Shown here piece after piece: positions 32,778-41,489 of a DNA stretch of 64,000 nucleotides. The first letter of the stretch is position 1; each line of letters begins with the position of its first letter. A model generated the notes under the pieces. It did no database searches, was not told where the DNA came from, and saw only the letters and a program-made list of their open reading frames with translations. The translations under genes and the position numbers were made by a program. The DNA is from Phenylobacterium kunshanense (GTDB lineage: Bacteria > Pseudomonadota > Alphaproteobacteria > Caulobacterales > Caulobacteraceae): positions 372,001 through 436,000 of the forward strand of contig NZ_QFYS01000003.1 in the NCBI RefSeq assembly GCF_003254525.1. Direction: 5' to 3'.

Positions 32778-35381
32778 ATGACCAAGATCACCCGCCCGAT
32801 CACCGGGCTCCTGCTGTGCTCGACGGCGCTGCTGGCTCCGGCCCTGGCGTGGGCGGAAGAGGCGCAATCCACCGCCCCCGGACCGGAGGTGGAGGAGGTG
32901 CTGATCCGGGGCAAATACATCCCCGAGGTCATGCGCGAGACGTCGGAGGTGGCGTCCATCGTCACCGCCGAGGACCTGGTGCGCCAGGGCGACGACACCG
33001 CCGCGCAAGCGCTGACCCGCCTGGCGGGCCTGAGCGTGGTCAGCGGGCGGTTCGTCTATGTCCGTGGCCTCGGCGAGCGCTATTCCTCGGCGCTCCTGAA
33101 CGGCTCCCCGCTGCCCAGCCCCGAGCCGCTGCAGCGCGTGGTGCCGCTGGACCTCTTCCCGTCGAGCGTGCTGGCCGGCGTGAACGTCCAGAAGACCTAT
33201 TCGGTGAACTATCCCGGCGAGTTCGGTGGCGGCCTGATCGACCTGAAGACCGTCGACGTGCCGGACGACCCGTTCATCGCCATGTCGGTGAGCCTGGGCG
33301 GCAACAGCGAGACGACGCTGAAGCGGGGCCTGACCTACTACGGCGGCGGGACCAGCGACCGCTTCGGCGTCGACGATGGGACGCGGGAGCTGCCGTCGCT
33401 CATCCGCCGCGGGATCGAGACGGGCAAGCGGATCGACGCCAACAATTTCACCTCGGACGAGCTGACGGCCATGGGCCGCAGCTTCCAGAACGCCAACATC
33501 AACCTGCTGCAGTCGACCGACGACGTGGCCATCAACGGCAGCGTCGACATCTCGGGCGGCACGTCCTGGACCTTCGATTGGGGCAACCTCGGCGTCGTGG
33601 CCATCGTCGGGTACGACTCGGGATGGTCGACGCGCGACGCGACCCAGCAGGAGGGCGTCGTCAACCTGGACGGTCTGTCCGTGCAGGAAGACATGCGGTC
33701 GTTCTCCACCCAGAACGACGTGGTCCTGAACGGCCTGACCCAGGTGGCCCTGGAACTGGACAGCCACAGGTTCAAGTGGACCAACCTCTATGTCCGCAAC
33801 GTGACCAAGGAAGCCCGCTCCGTCGAGGGCGAGAGCGCCCGGGCCAGCAACTACGTCCGGGACGACTACACAGCCTGGTACCAGCGCGAGCTGATCGACA
33901 CCCAGGTCACCGGCGAGCACGAGTTCGGCGACCTGACGGTGTCCTGGCGTGGGTCCTATGCCCGCACCGAGCGCGACGTGCCCTACGAGCGCCAGGTTCG
34001 CTATCGCCGCGTGGACGGCGAGTTCCTGCACAATCCGCAGCTCGACGCGAACTTCATCCGCTTCAGCGAACTCGAGGACAAGGCGTCAGGCGCGGGGATC
34101 GATTTCGCCTACCGCTGGGAAAATCCCTGGATCGCGGACTTCACCCTGACCGGCGGCTACGCCTGGTACGACAACGAGCGGTTCTCCGACTCGCGCGTCT
34201 TCCGCTTCACGATGAATTCGACGCCGGACCTGAACTTCCAGCGCCAGCGCGTCGACTTCCTCTACTCGGACTACAACATCGGTCCGAATGGCCTGCTCCT
34301 GCGTGAGGTCACCGGGTCGGACGGCGCGGCCGCCTACTCGGCCAGCCTGATCACTCATGGCGTCTATCTGCAGGGCGAAGGCGAGATCATGCCCGCCGTC
34401 CGCGCCACGCTGGGCGTGCGCTTCGAGAGCGGCGAGCAGGACGTGCAGGCGGTGGACCTGTTCTCGACCACCCCGCTTCCGGGCCGGAAACTGAAGAACG
34501 AGTACTGGCTGCCGGCCGGAACGCTGACCTGGAACTTCGCGGAAGACCAGCAACTGCGCTTCGGGGCGTCGAAGACGATCGCGCGTCCGCAGTTCCGCGA
34601 GCAGGCGCCGCAGCTCTACCTCGACCCGGAGTCGGACCGCACATTCATCGGCAATCCGTACCTGTTCGACAGCGAGATCGTGAACCTGGACGCCCGCTAC
34701 GAGCGGTACTTCGACCGCGGGCAGTTCGCGACCTTCGGCCTGTTCTACAAGAACATCGACAAGCCTATCGAGTCGGTGGTCAACGAGTCTGGCTCGGGCC
34801 TGCAGCAGAGCTTCCTGAACGCGCCGAAGGCCGTGGTCTACGGCGCCGAAGCCGAGTTCAAGAAGTTCTTCGAGTTCGACACCGGCCAGGTGTGGCTGGA
34901 CGGCGTGCGCTGGCTCGTCGCGGCGAACTACACCTACACCAAGAGCGAGGTGAAGGTCGGCTCCGGCGACGTGGTCTTTCCGCGGACCAACCTTGGCCTA
35001 CCTGCGCCGGCGGCGAACTTCGTGATCGACGGAAGCCCGCTGCAGGGACAGTCCAAGCACCTGGCCAACGGTCAGTTCGGCTTCGAGACCCTCGACGGCG
35101 CCACCCAGGCCACGTTCCTGCTCAACTATGCCAGCAAGCGCAGCACGGCGCGTGGCCAGGCGGGCGCGCCGGACTTCGAACAGGAGCCGGGGTTCCTCCT
35201 GGACTTCACCTTCCGCCACAAGTTCGACCTGTTCGGGCAGGAGTTCACCGCGGGCTTCGAGGCCCGCAACCTGCTCAACGAGAAGTTCGACGAGTTCCAG
35301 AAGCGTGGCGGCGATACGATCAAGCTCAACAACTATGAGATGGGCCGTAGCGTTTCGATCAGCCTGAGCGCCCGTCTGTAG
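32778..35381 (+). CDS. TonB-dependent receptor (RGLGERYS type)
   Basis: An 867-residue outer-membrane receptor. A signal peptide (to about residue 26, LALAWAEEAQ) precedes the plug domain: EVEEVLIRGKYIPEVMRETSEVAS, then FVYVRGLGERYSSALLNG, LPSPEPLQRVVPLDLFPSSV and YPGEFGGGLIDLKT. The remaining 650 residues are alternating aromatic strands of the 22-strand barrel, ending MGRSVSISLSARL. This subfamily is common in Caulobacterales and Sphingomonadales and lacks a carboxypeptidase-like or STN extension. The substrate is unknown. Co-orientation with the lipoprotein at 31234 suggests that they work together. Confidence 0.9.
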   Translation: MTKITRPITGLLLCSTALLAPALAWAEEAQSTAPGPEVEEVLIRGKYIPEVMRETSEVASIVTAEDLVRQGDDTAAQALTRLAGLSVVSGRFVYVRGLGERYSSALLNGSPLPSPEPLQRVVPLDLFPSSVLAGVNVQKTYSVNYPGEFGGGLIDLKTVDVPDDPFIAMSVSLGGNSETTLKRGLTYYGGGTSDRFGVDDGTRELPSLIRRGIETGKRIDANNFTSDELTAMGRSFQNANINLLQSTDDVAINGSVDISGGTSWTFDWGNLGVVAIVGYDSGWSTRDATQQEGVVNLDGLSVQEDMRSFSTQNDVVLNGLTQVALELDSHRFKWTNLYVRNVTKEARSVEGESARASNYVRDDYTAWYQRELIDTQVTGEHEFGDLTVSWRGSYARTERDVPYERQVRYRRVDGEFLHNPQLDANFIRFSELEDKASGAGIDFAYRWENPWIADFTLTGGYAWYDNERFSDSRVFRFTMNSTPDLNFQRQRVDFLYSDYNIGPNGLLLREVTGSDGAAAYSASLITHGVYLQGEGEIMPAVRATLGVRFESGEQDVQAVDLFSTTPLPGRKLKNEYWLPAGTLTWNFAEDQQLRFGASKTIARPQFREQAPQLYLDPESDRTFIGNPYLFDSEIVNLDARYERYFDRGQFATFGLFYKNIDKPIESVVNESGSGLQQSFLNAPKAVVYGAEAEFKKFFEFDTGQVWLDGVRWLVAANYTYTKSEVKVGSGDVVFPRTNLGLPAPAANFVIDGSPLQGQSKHLANGQFGFETLDGATQATFLLNYASKRSTARGQAGAPDFEQEPGFLLDFTFRHKFDLFGQEFTAGFEARNLLNEKFDEFQKRGGDTIKLNNYEMGRSVSISLSARL

Positions 35382-35390
35382 TCATCGAGT

Positions 35391-35420
35391 CGTCCCGGTC
35401 GCCGAGAGGCCGCCGGGACG
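35391..35420 (+). terminator. hairpin after the TonB receptor gene
   Basis: CGTCCCGG at 35391-35398 pairs exactly with CCGGGACG at 35413-35420 around a 14-base loop, ten bases downstream of the receptor stop. No T run follows, so intrinsic termination is possible but weak. The convergent recombinase-like gene ends at 35467. Confidence 0.4.
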
Positions 35421-35466
35421 ATCTTCGGGCGTTACGTCGCCGAAGCGCTAACGGCGTCCGCGCGCG

Positions 35467-36030
35467 TCAGAAATCCGCGCTGAGTTCGCTGTCGGTCTCA
35501 CCGGCGGGAGGCGCCACACGCAGGAGCTGGGCCACCTCGCTGGGCGCCAGGCGGAACAGCAGGCCGATCGCGCGGATCGAATGCCCGCGCCGATGCATTT
35601 CCCGAGCGAACTTGAGCTGGTGCTGGGTCAGTGGCGAGACCTGCGCACGTGCGCGGCGCCTGACTGTCTGCGCGGTCGGCCTTCTGCTCTCGAAATCAGC
35701 GAGAAGCGCGAGCACGCGCGGCATCGGTCCCGCCGGCGACAGAGTCTCAACGCGCGCGCCACCCACGATCCGCAACGTGACACGCGCCTCGAACAGGCGA
35801 CGGATCAGCCGAGCGAGCCCGCCGGTCGTCAGGTCGAAGGTCTCCAGGCTGTGGACGAGGATCTCGTCACCTGGCTCCAGACGCTCGAGCTTGCGCCGCA
35901 AGGCCTGTGGGTCGGCGACGATCGGATGGCTCTCGTCCAGCACGAGGTCGCAGCCGGCGGCCTCGATCAGGCGTCGCTGGAGGCTTGGCGGCGGCAAATC
36001 TGACGAGATGCGGACAACGCCATAGCGCAT
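35467..36030 (-). CDS. degenerate serine-recombinase-like protein
   Basis: A 187-residue protein. The N-terminal part resembles a resolvase domain: MRYGVVRISSDLP aligns with the GYARVST start and keeps a serine at position 9. The region of the two catalytic arginines (KLDRLGRS in active resolvases) here reads HSLETFDLTT, so both arginines are lost. The C-terminal 50 residues are a helix-turn-helix of the Hin/resolvase type (TQHQLKFAREMHRRGHSIRAIGLLFRLAPSEVAQLLR). It therefore probably binds DNA but does not cut it, perhaps serving as a regulator. No inverted repeats or invertible segment were seen around it. Confidence 0.7.
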   Translation of the reverse strand: MRYGVVRISSDLPPPSLQRRLIEAAGCDLVLDESHPIVADPQALRRKLERLEPGDEILVHSLETFDLTTGGLARLIRRLFEARVTLRIVGGARVETLSPAGPMPRVLALLADFESRRPTAQTVRRRARAQVSPLTQHQLKFAREMHRRGHSIRAIGLLFRLAPSEVAQLLRVAPPAGETDSELSADF

Positions 36031-36242
36031 CCTGATGCGGCTCCCCCGGAGTGATCGCTCCGTTATGAGAGGGGGCGGCGACAGTTCCGTGAAGCTTGCG
36101 CGGGTCTTGGATGACAGTCGCTGAAGCGCGACGAAGGGGCGAGGTGTCGCAGACCTGTCGCGAAACTTTTATGCAGGACTGTTAAGGGTTAGGGTTTTTC
36201 CTCAGAGAGCGGCAGTCAAGCCGCCCGAGCGGAGGAAACAGA

Positions 36243-36539
36243 ATGCGCTTGTTCATCTGCACGATTGTCGCGTCGGCCCTGACTGCCGGGGTCGCCCTCG
36301 CCGAGCAGGCGCCTGCGGCGGCTGACGCCGCGCGCGACAGCGTCGTGGCCCCATCGCGCACCGTCTACGTCTGCAACAAGGACACCCTGACCCGACGCGG
36401 CTTTTCGCGCGAGCATGGCGCCGTCGAGTTCGTGAAGGCCGAGGCCGTCCTGGCCAAAGGCGAAAGCTGGAGCGCGCCCAAGTGCGTGACCAGCAGCGAG
36501 GCGCGTCGCCTGAAGCAACTGGCGAGCCTCAAGCGGTAG
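36243..36539 (+). CDS. small exported hypothetical protein
   Basis: A 98-residue protein with a good ribosome site (GCGGAGG, six bases upstream) and a signal peptide MRLFICTIVASALTAGVALA, cleaved before EQAPA. The mature part has two cysteines (VYVCNKDT and APKCVTSSEA) about 44 residues apart that could form a disulfide, and a basic, helical C-terminus. I do not recognise a family. It stands alone, convergent with the hydrolase gene 13 bp downstream, after a 212-bp upstream region. Confidence 0.7.
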   Translation: MRLFICTIVASALTAGVALAEQAPAAADAARDSVVAPSRTVYVCNKDTLTRRGFSREHGAVEFVKAEAVLAKGESWSAPKCVTSSEARRLKQLASLKR

Positions 36540-36552
36540 CCACGGCGAAACG

Positions 36553-37593
36553 CTATCGCGGAAACGCGGAGCCAGGCTCGCCGACGGCTTCGCCGGTCTC
36601 GCTCGGCGGGAGCGCCGGTGGCGGCTTTCCCGCCTGCGCGGCGTCGATCATGGCGACAACGGCCTCGATCACCACCTCGGGGCGGTCGTTCATGACGAGG
36701 TGGGAGGCGTAGACGGTGCGCTGGTAGCCGGGGCTGAAACTCAGCGCCATGCGCAGGTGCTGGAGTTCCAGGATCGACTGTGGCTTGTCGTATCCGACGG
36801 TGGGCGCGGCCATGGCCGTGTCCGATGCGGTGATCACGTACGCTGGAACGTCGTTAAGCAGGCTCCCCACCCGCGCGACCGCTTCTGATGTCGGGCCAAA
36901 GATCGCATTGAGTTCGGAAAGCTGATTTCGCCACCGATCCGGCGCGCGCGCGCGCGCGGCGGCTTCTCCATCGCCTGGCGGAGCGCAACCTTGCCACCTG
37001 GCGTCTTCCGCCGGCGGCGAAACCTCGGCCACCGCAAGGCATCGGGACAGGCGCCCACGAATTCCATTCAGGCCATCCGCGCCCGGTCGCGCGAGGTGCT
37101 CGACGGTCGGATCGACGAGCACGAGCCCCTGCACCTCGCCAAGCCTCCGCGCTGCGAACAGGCGCGCGTACAGGGCGCCGGCCGAATGTCCGACCAGAAT
37201 GTAGGGACCCTCGATTCCCGCCTCCGTCAGCGCCTGGTCCAGGTCGCGGGCGATCGCGGCGCCGTCCCGGGGGAGGGGGCCATCGTCGCTCAGCCCCATT
37301 CCGGCGCGGTCGTAGGCGCAGGTTCGGGTCCTTCGCGCGACAGTGGGCTGGACCTTGGCCCACGCGCCTGCGTGGGCGCCGAAGCCGGACTCGAAAATGA
37401 CCGTGGGCGCGCCGTGTCCCTGGCAACGCAGATTGATCTTCCGGCCGTCGGCCAGCGTCGCCGTCTCCCCCGGTTTTGGGCCCGCCGCCTGGCCTTCGTC
37501 AGCGGCGCAGGCCGCGAGCGCCAGCACCGCCGCGAGCGCCGTCACGGCGAGGGCCCGCCGGCTGACCAGGAAGGTGCGTCGATGCGCGTGCAT
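36553..37593 (-). CDS. alpha/beta-hydrolase lipoprotein
   Basis: A 346-residue protein. From ATG 37593 (MHAHRRTFLVSRRALAV) the signal ends in LAALAAC-like VLALAACAAD, so lipidation at the Cys is likely. The alpha/beta-hydrolase fold shows the oxyanion region VIFESGFGAHAGAW, the CAYDRAGMGLSD strand, the nucleophile elbow LVGHSAGALYARLFA, an acidic residue near LVLVDPTVEHL and a late His in YASHLVMNDRPE. Substrate unknown; esterase or lipase activity is a family-level guess. The frame is open to 37695 but lacks a sensible start there. A (GC)n dinucleotide run at 36942-36958 lies within the coding region. Confidence 0.83.
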   Translation of the reverse strand: MHAHRRTFLVSRRALAVTALAAVLALAACAADEGQAAGPKPGETATLADGRKINLRCQGHGAPTVIFESGFGAHAGAWAKVQPTVARRTRTCAYDRAGMGLSDDGPLPRDGAAIARDLDQALTEAGIEGPYILVGHSAGALYARLFAARRLGEVQGLVLVDPTVEHLARPGADGLNGIRGRLSRCLAVAEVSPPAEDARWQGCAPPGDGEAAARARAPDRWRNQLSELNAIFGPTSEAVARVGSLLNDVPAYVITASDTAMAAPTVGYDKPQSILELQHLRMALSFSPGYQRTVYASHLVMNDRPEVVIEAVVAMIDAAQAGKPPPALPPSETGEAVGEPGSAFPR

Positions 37594-37747
37594 GATCGTG
37601 GCCTCGGACGGATCTGATGGTGGCCATTGGGGCGTGTTCGGCATAGCTCTTGCTGTAGGATTTGACCGAGCCGTTCGGCTCGCCAACAATTGCACGTTGC
37701 GGCCTACCTGCTAGGTAGGCGCGTGAAGGGAACGACGGAGCTTACTG

Positions 37748-38008
37748 GTGGAAACGGTCTACGATTGGATCACCGTCGCGATCTTCGGGGGGCTGGTTGT
37801 GCTTTTCCTGCACAGGTCAGTACAACCCGGCGAGCCGCAGGATACGATCCTGCACTACCTCCCGCCTTCGGTCGGGTGCGCCGTGGCGAACTGGTTCGGT
37901 AACGAGGGAAATGGCCTCGTCTCGTTCCTCATCGTGGCGGGCGTGCTGCTCTACATCGCCCTGGTGCTGAAGCCCTTCGGCCTGGATTTCAAGTTCCCGA
38001 AGCGCTGA
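37748..38008 (+). CDS. small membrane protein, probable XrtV sorting-system accessory protein
   Basis: An 86-residue protein with two hydrophobic segments (WITVAIFGGLVVLFLHRSV and LVSFLIVAGVLLYIALVLKP) flanking a short loop with HYLPPSVGCAVANWFGNEG. The pattern, from METVYDWITVAIFGG to the LKPFG end, matches my memory of the small caulobacterial protein annotated as an XrtV exosortase accessory. It starts at GTG 37748 with GGAG nearby. It stands alone, about 37 kb from the exosortase and epsI genes at the window start. Family assignment is from recognition of the pattern and not from a search. Confidence 0.68.
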   Translation: METVYDWITVAIFGGLVVLFLHRSVQPGEPQDTILHYLPPSVGCAVANWFGNEGNGLVSFLIVAGVLLYIALVLKPFGLDFKFPKR

Positions 38009-38098
38009 GGGCGCGTCCAAGGCCAGCGACGCGCGGGGTCATCCGTTCGGCGGGGTCGCCCGCAAGCCCAGGTCCCAGGGGCGTGACCGAAGCCCGCT

Positions 38099-39718
38099 TC
38101 AGCGCTGCGCCGCCGGAGCTCCCGAAAGTCGGATGAGCGCGAAGCGGCCCTCCTGGGCCGTCAGGACGGCCGATGCGGGGAGGGGCGCGCTCAGGCGCTC
38201 CGGCGCGCAGATCAGTGCAAACTCGAACTTGCCGGCCTGGGCCATGGCCGCAATCCGCCGCTGGCCCCGGAACAGTCCGGATCTTGACCCGGAAGGAGGC
38301 GGCAGGGCGCTGATCGCCGCCTTCAGGGGGCCGACGATCGTGATCGGCTGCTGCGTTCCGAAGGCGAATATCGGGGTTGCCTGTCCGGCCAGCGGAATGA
38401 GCAGCGGGCCATACATCTCGCAGCGCGAGCTGCCATCAATCCGATGGTCGTTGGCGAGGTTCACGAAGCCGACCAGGCTGTGAGGGGGGATGTGTTCGGC
38501 CACTCTCCGGAAGGCGGCGAGGTCGTCCCGATAGGGTTGCCAGGCGACGGTGAGCGCCGCCAGCCGGACGGCCACCAGGGCGGCGAGGCCCATGGTGAGC
38601 GCCGCCGCAACGCGGTCTGTCCGCATCTCGGAGAAGCGTAGCGAAGCCACGGCGAGCATGGCGAGGAAAAGCGGCATTCGATCAGACACGTAGCCGACGC
38701 CGAACAGTGCGGGCGGCGTGATCAGGACCAGCAGCGCGCCGATCGCCAGGGCGGGCCAGACCAGCCTCGGGAGCGTGACGCTCTTCCTCATAAACAGTAG
38801 GGCGAGGGTGATCGTCACGAGGCCAGCGGCGACGAGATCGAACGCAAAGGAGGGGCCTTCGGCCACACGCACGACCGTGGTCAGCCGATACCAGATGAGC
38901 TCGAGCATCCGGTCGTTCAACGCACCCTGGCTCGCGAGCCGCCGAACGGCTTCGTCGGCGTTGGTGAGGCCCTGTGGGTTGCCGGAGGTCGGGCTGATGG
39001 CGAACAGGATCGCCGGCGCGATCGCCTGGACCGCCAGGGCGAGCATCGAGCGCATCAGGTCGGCCAACGATCGCCGTGCGGCCGTGGCGAATATGCCGAG
39101 CTCAAGTCCGCCGAGCAGCAGGCCGTAGAGTGCGAAGGCCACCCCGTGGGTGAGGAAGATCGCGATGGCGATCACACAGGCCACGGGGATAGCGATCCGG
39201 GGCTTGTCTCGCGCAAGCAGCCACCAACCTGCGCCCCAGAACACGAGTCCCAGGCCCAGCAGGAAGTTCATGAAGCCCCATGTGAAAATGAAGCTGTACA
39301 GGAGCGGGATCGACAGGACCGCAACCGCCAGCGATGCGCGTCCCGTGAGCTGCCGGTTGAAGAACAGAATTCCCGTGTACTGAACCAACGCCGACAAAAT
39401 CACGATGAGTTTTGCAGCGAGCAGAGGCGGCAAGGCCTGGGATATAAAATATCCCAATATGTCCATTCCAATGTTTGGAAGTATTATCCAGTTCGAGGCG
39501 TAGTGTTCTTTAAGGTATGCTAGCTTATCGAGATGTGAGAGTGTAAAATACCTCGCGAAATGATTGTAATAATCAATCATCGGCAAGACTGGCGTGAGAA
39601 ACACCGGAATCATCGCCGCGCCAAACAGGGCTGCGAATGCGACGATCCTCAATAACGGGGTCCGACTTGCAGTTTGCGCGGAGGCGACGTCGCTAACTGG
39701 CAAACTGCATTCTCCCAC
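38099..39718 (-). CDS. polytopic membrane protein, possible GT-C-fold glycosyltransferase
   Basis: A 539-residue protein with about 10-12 membrane spans. A conserved-looking acidic loop follows the first span (PVLPMIDYYNHFARYFTL, Asp49), the place where GT-C glycosyltransferases carry their catalytic Asp. The C-terminal 120 residues form a soluble domain. No family can be named with certainty. The first 250 bases of the gene (about 39440-39640) are AT-rich. Start is GTG 39718, with TTG 39703 after GGGAGAATGCAG as an alternative. It lies beside three sugar-transferase genes, which supports a glycan role. Region 39719-39947 between it and the next gene shows nothing recognisable. Confidence 0.65.
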   Translation of the reverse strand: MGECSLPVSDVASAQTASRTPLLRIVAFAALFGAAMIPVFLTPVLPMIDYYNHFARYFTLSHLDKLAYLKEHYASNWIILPNIGMDILGYFISQALPPLLAAKLIVILSALVQYTGILFFNRQLTGRASLAVAVLSIPLLYSFIFTWGFMNFLLGLGLVFWGAGWWLLARDKPRIAIPVACVIAIAIFLTHGVAFALYGLLLGGLELGIFATAARRSLADLMRSMLALAVQAIAPAILFAISPTSGNPQGLTNADEAVRRLASQGALNDRMLELIWYRLTTVVRVAEGPSFAFDLVAAGLVTITLALLFMRKSVTLPRLVWPALAIGALLVLITPPALFGVGYVSDRMPLFLAMLAVASLRFSEMRTDRVAAALTMGLAALVAVRLAALTVAWQPYRDDLAAFRRVAEHIPPHSLVGFVNLANDHRIDGSSRCEMYGPLLIPLAGQATPIFAFGTQQPITIVGPLKAAISALPPPSGSRSGLFRGQRRIAAMAQAGKFEFALICAPERLSAPLPASAVLTAQEGRFALIRLSGAPAAQR

Positions 39719-39947
39719 CCCGGAACGGACGTGTGCCGGCGCATAGTCTGTAGAGTTTCATCTTGGCAGGCGCGAGACCACGGACTCACGCTCGTGCGGC
39801 GCAGAGTTCACCATACCCAAGCCCGGATTGCCCACGATTCTGCCGGGCATGCGTGATTCGCGACACCATCCGATGCGGGGCGAAACCGGGTCAGCCCTAT
39901 GCGCCGGCGCCGAGCCGCCGCTGCCAAGCGGGTCGTGGCGACGCTGA

Positions 39948-41423
39948 TCAACGCACGGCGCCCGTATCGCCGAGCAGGCACGGCGCCGTGCGCAGGATGA
40001 TCGACACGTCAAGCCAGAAGGATTGGCGCTCGACGTACTCCAGGTCGAGCTGCACGCGCCGCCGCACGTCTTCGGGCGTGTCGACGGGGCCACGGGAGCC
40101 GTTCACCGCCGCCCAGCCGGTGAGGCCGGGCTTGATCCGGTGGCGGTGGGCGTAGGTCTCCACCAGCTTTGACGCCTCGGCGCCGCCGCTCAACATGCCG
40201 ATGGCGTGGGGCCGCGGGCCGACGATCGACATCTCGCCAGTGATGATGTTGAAGATCTGCGGCAGCTCGTCGAGGCTGGTCTTGCGAATGAAGCGGCCGA
40301 CGCGCGTGACCCGGTCGTCGCCGGCGGTCACCTGGCGGGCGGCCTTCTGGTCGGTGGCTTCCGTTCGCATGGAGCGGAACTTCCAGACCACGATCTCCTC
40401 GTTCATGTACCCGTGGCGGCGCTGACGGAAGAAGATGGGGCCGGGGCTGTCGAGGCGGATCGCCAGGGCCACCGCGGCCATCAGCGGCGCCAGCGCGACA
40501 AGCGCCAGGATGCTCAGCGTAAGGTCCATAATGCGCTTGGCCACGAGGTAGCCGGACCTCTGCCGCGGACCGGTGAGTTGCAGGAGGTCGAAGTCGGCGA
40601 TGCGCCCGACCGCCTCGGCCTCGGTCTCGTCGTCGGTGTCGTCCAGCAGAAGGGAGATCGGGTTCGGGATGGGCGCCAGACGTTCCAGGAGCTGGGCGAT
40701 GCGCGCGTTCGCCTTGGGGGGAACCGTGACCACGATGCGATCGACATAGGGGAGGATGCGGTGGTCGATCAGGTCGGCGGTCTTGCCCAGCACGGGGACT
40801 CCGCAGATCTCCGGGCCGACCCGTTCGCGGCGGTCGTCGAAGACGCCAAGGATGTTGACGTCACGGGTCTTCAGCGCGCGCCGGATGAGCCTCTGGGCCG
40901 CCGGGGTGCCGCCCACGATGATCAGGTTCGGCGTGAGGTGACCCGCGCGCCGCAGGCGTCGAAGCGTGACACCCCAGGCGAGGTGGCTGGCGCAGATCGC
41001 CAGGGCCGCCGCCGCCGCCCAGGCAGCGCATCCGAGCGCAGGGAAGGCCGGGTTGAAGAGGCCCGCAAGCGTGCCGGCGCCGCCGCTCGCCGCGGACGTT
41101 GCGATCAGCAGGCGACCGAAGCGCCGACGGGTCCGTTCCCTCGCGCTCATGGCGTAGGCGCCGGTGGCGACCAGGAGAACAAGCGCCAGCGTAGGCGCCC
41201 CCAGCCACATGACGCGGGGAAGACTGGCGAGCTGCGCCACGGCGAAGGAGGCGGCGAAGAGGACGGCGGCGTCGCCGGCCTGGAACAGTCGTGCGAGCCC
41301 GGCGCCCGAGACCCGCGCGCGGACCGGCTTCAGCTGCTGAGGACGCAACGGGCCACGCATGTGACGCCTTTGGGCCTGCTGCATATCAGGGACGGCGCGG
41401 AACGCGCCGGTGTCATCCGCCAT
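39948..41423 (-). CDS. undecaprenyl-phosphate sugar-1-phosphate transferase, full-length (WcaJ/HfsE type)
   Basis: A 491-residue enzyme. Four to five membrane spans (about residues 45-165) and a CoA-binding-like domain (LIIVGGTPAAQRLIRRAL) precede the catalytic bacterial sugar-transferase domain. That domain starts AKRIMDLTLSILALVALAPL and carries GPIFFRQRRHGYMNEEI, WKFRSMR, TSLDELPQIFNII, GEMSIVGPRPHA and RIKPGLTGWAAVNG. It would start polymer assembly by loading a hexose-1-phosphate on undecaprenyl phosphate. In Caulobacter, HfsE, PssY and PssZ do this for holdfast; which of these, if any, is the equivalent cannot be decided here. The fold and motifs are complete. Confidence 0.9.
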   Translation of the reverse strand: MADDTGAFRAVPDMQQAQRRHMRGPLRPQQLKPVRARVSGAGLARLFQAGDAAVLFAASFAVAQLASLPRVMWLGAPTLALVLLVATGAYAMSARERTRRRFGRLLIATSAASGGAGTLAGLFNPAFPALGCAAWAAAAALAICASHLAWGVTLRRLRRAGHLTPNLIIVGGTPAAQRLIRRALKTRDVNILGVFDDRRERVGPEICGVPVLGKTADLIDHRILPYVDRIVVTVPPKANARIAQLLERLAPIPNPISLLLDDTDDETEAEAVGRIADFDLLQLTGPRQRSGYLVAKRIMDLTLSILALVALAPLMAAVALAIRLDSPGPIFFRQRRHGYMNEEIVVWKFRSMRTEATDQKAARQVTAGDDRVTRVGRFIRKTSLDELPQIFNIITGEMSIVGPRPHAIGMLSGGAEASKLVETYAHRHRIKPGLTGWAAVNGSRGPVDTPEDVRRRVQLDLEYVERQSFWLDVSIILRTAPCLLGDTGAVR

Positions 41424-41489
41424 TCTGGCCCCCAGCTTCTCGGCGGGAACCTAGCGGCCGGCCCTGAGCGATCGGTTAATCGGGGGCGT

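Noticed and set aside
39719..39947. Possible gene in the 229-bp gap before the full-length sugar transferase
   Set aside because: Only short frames with no domain, signal or ribosome site.
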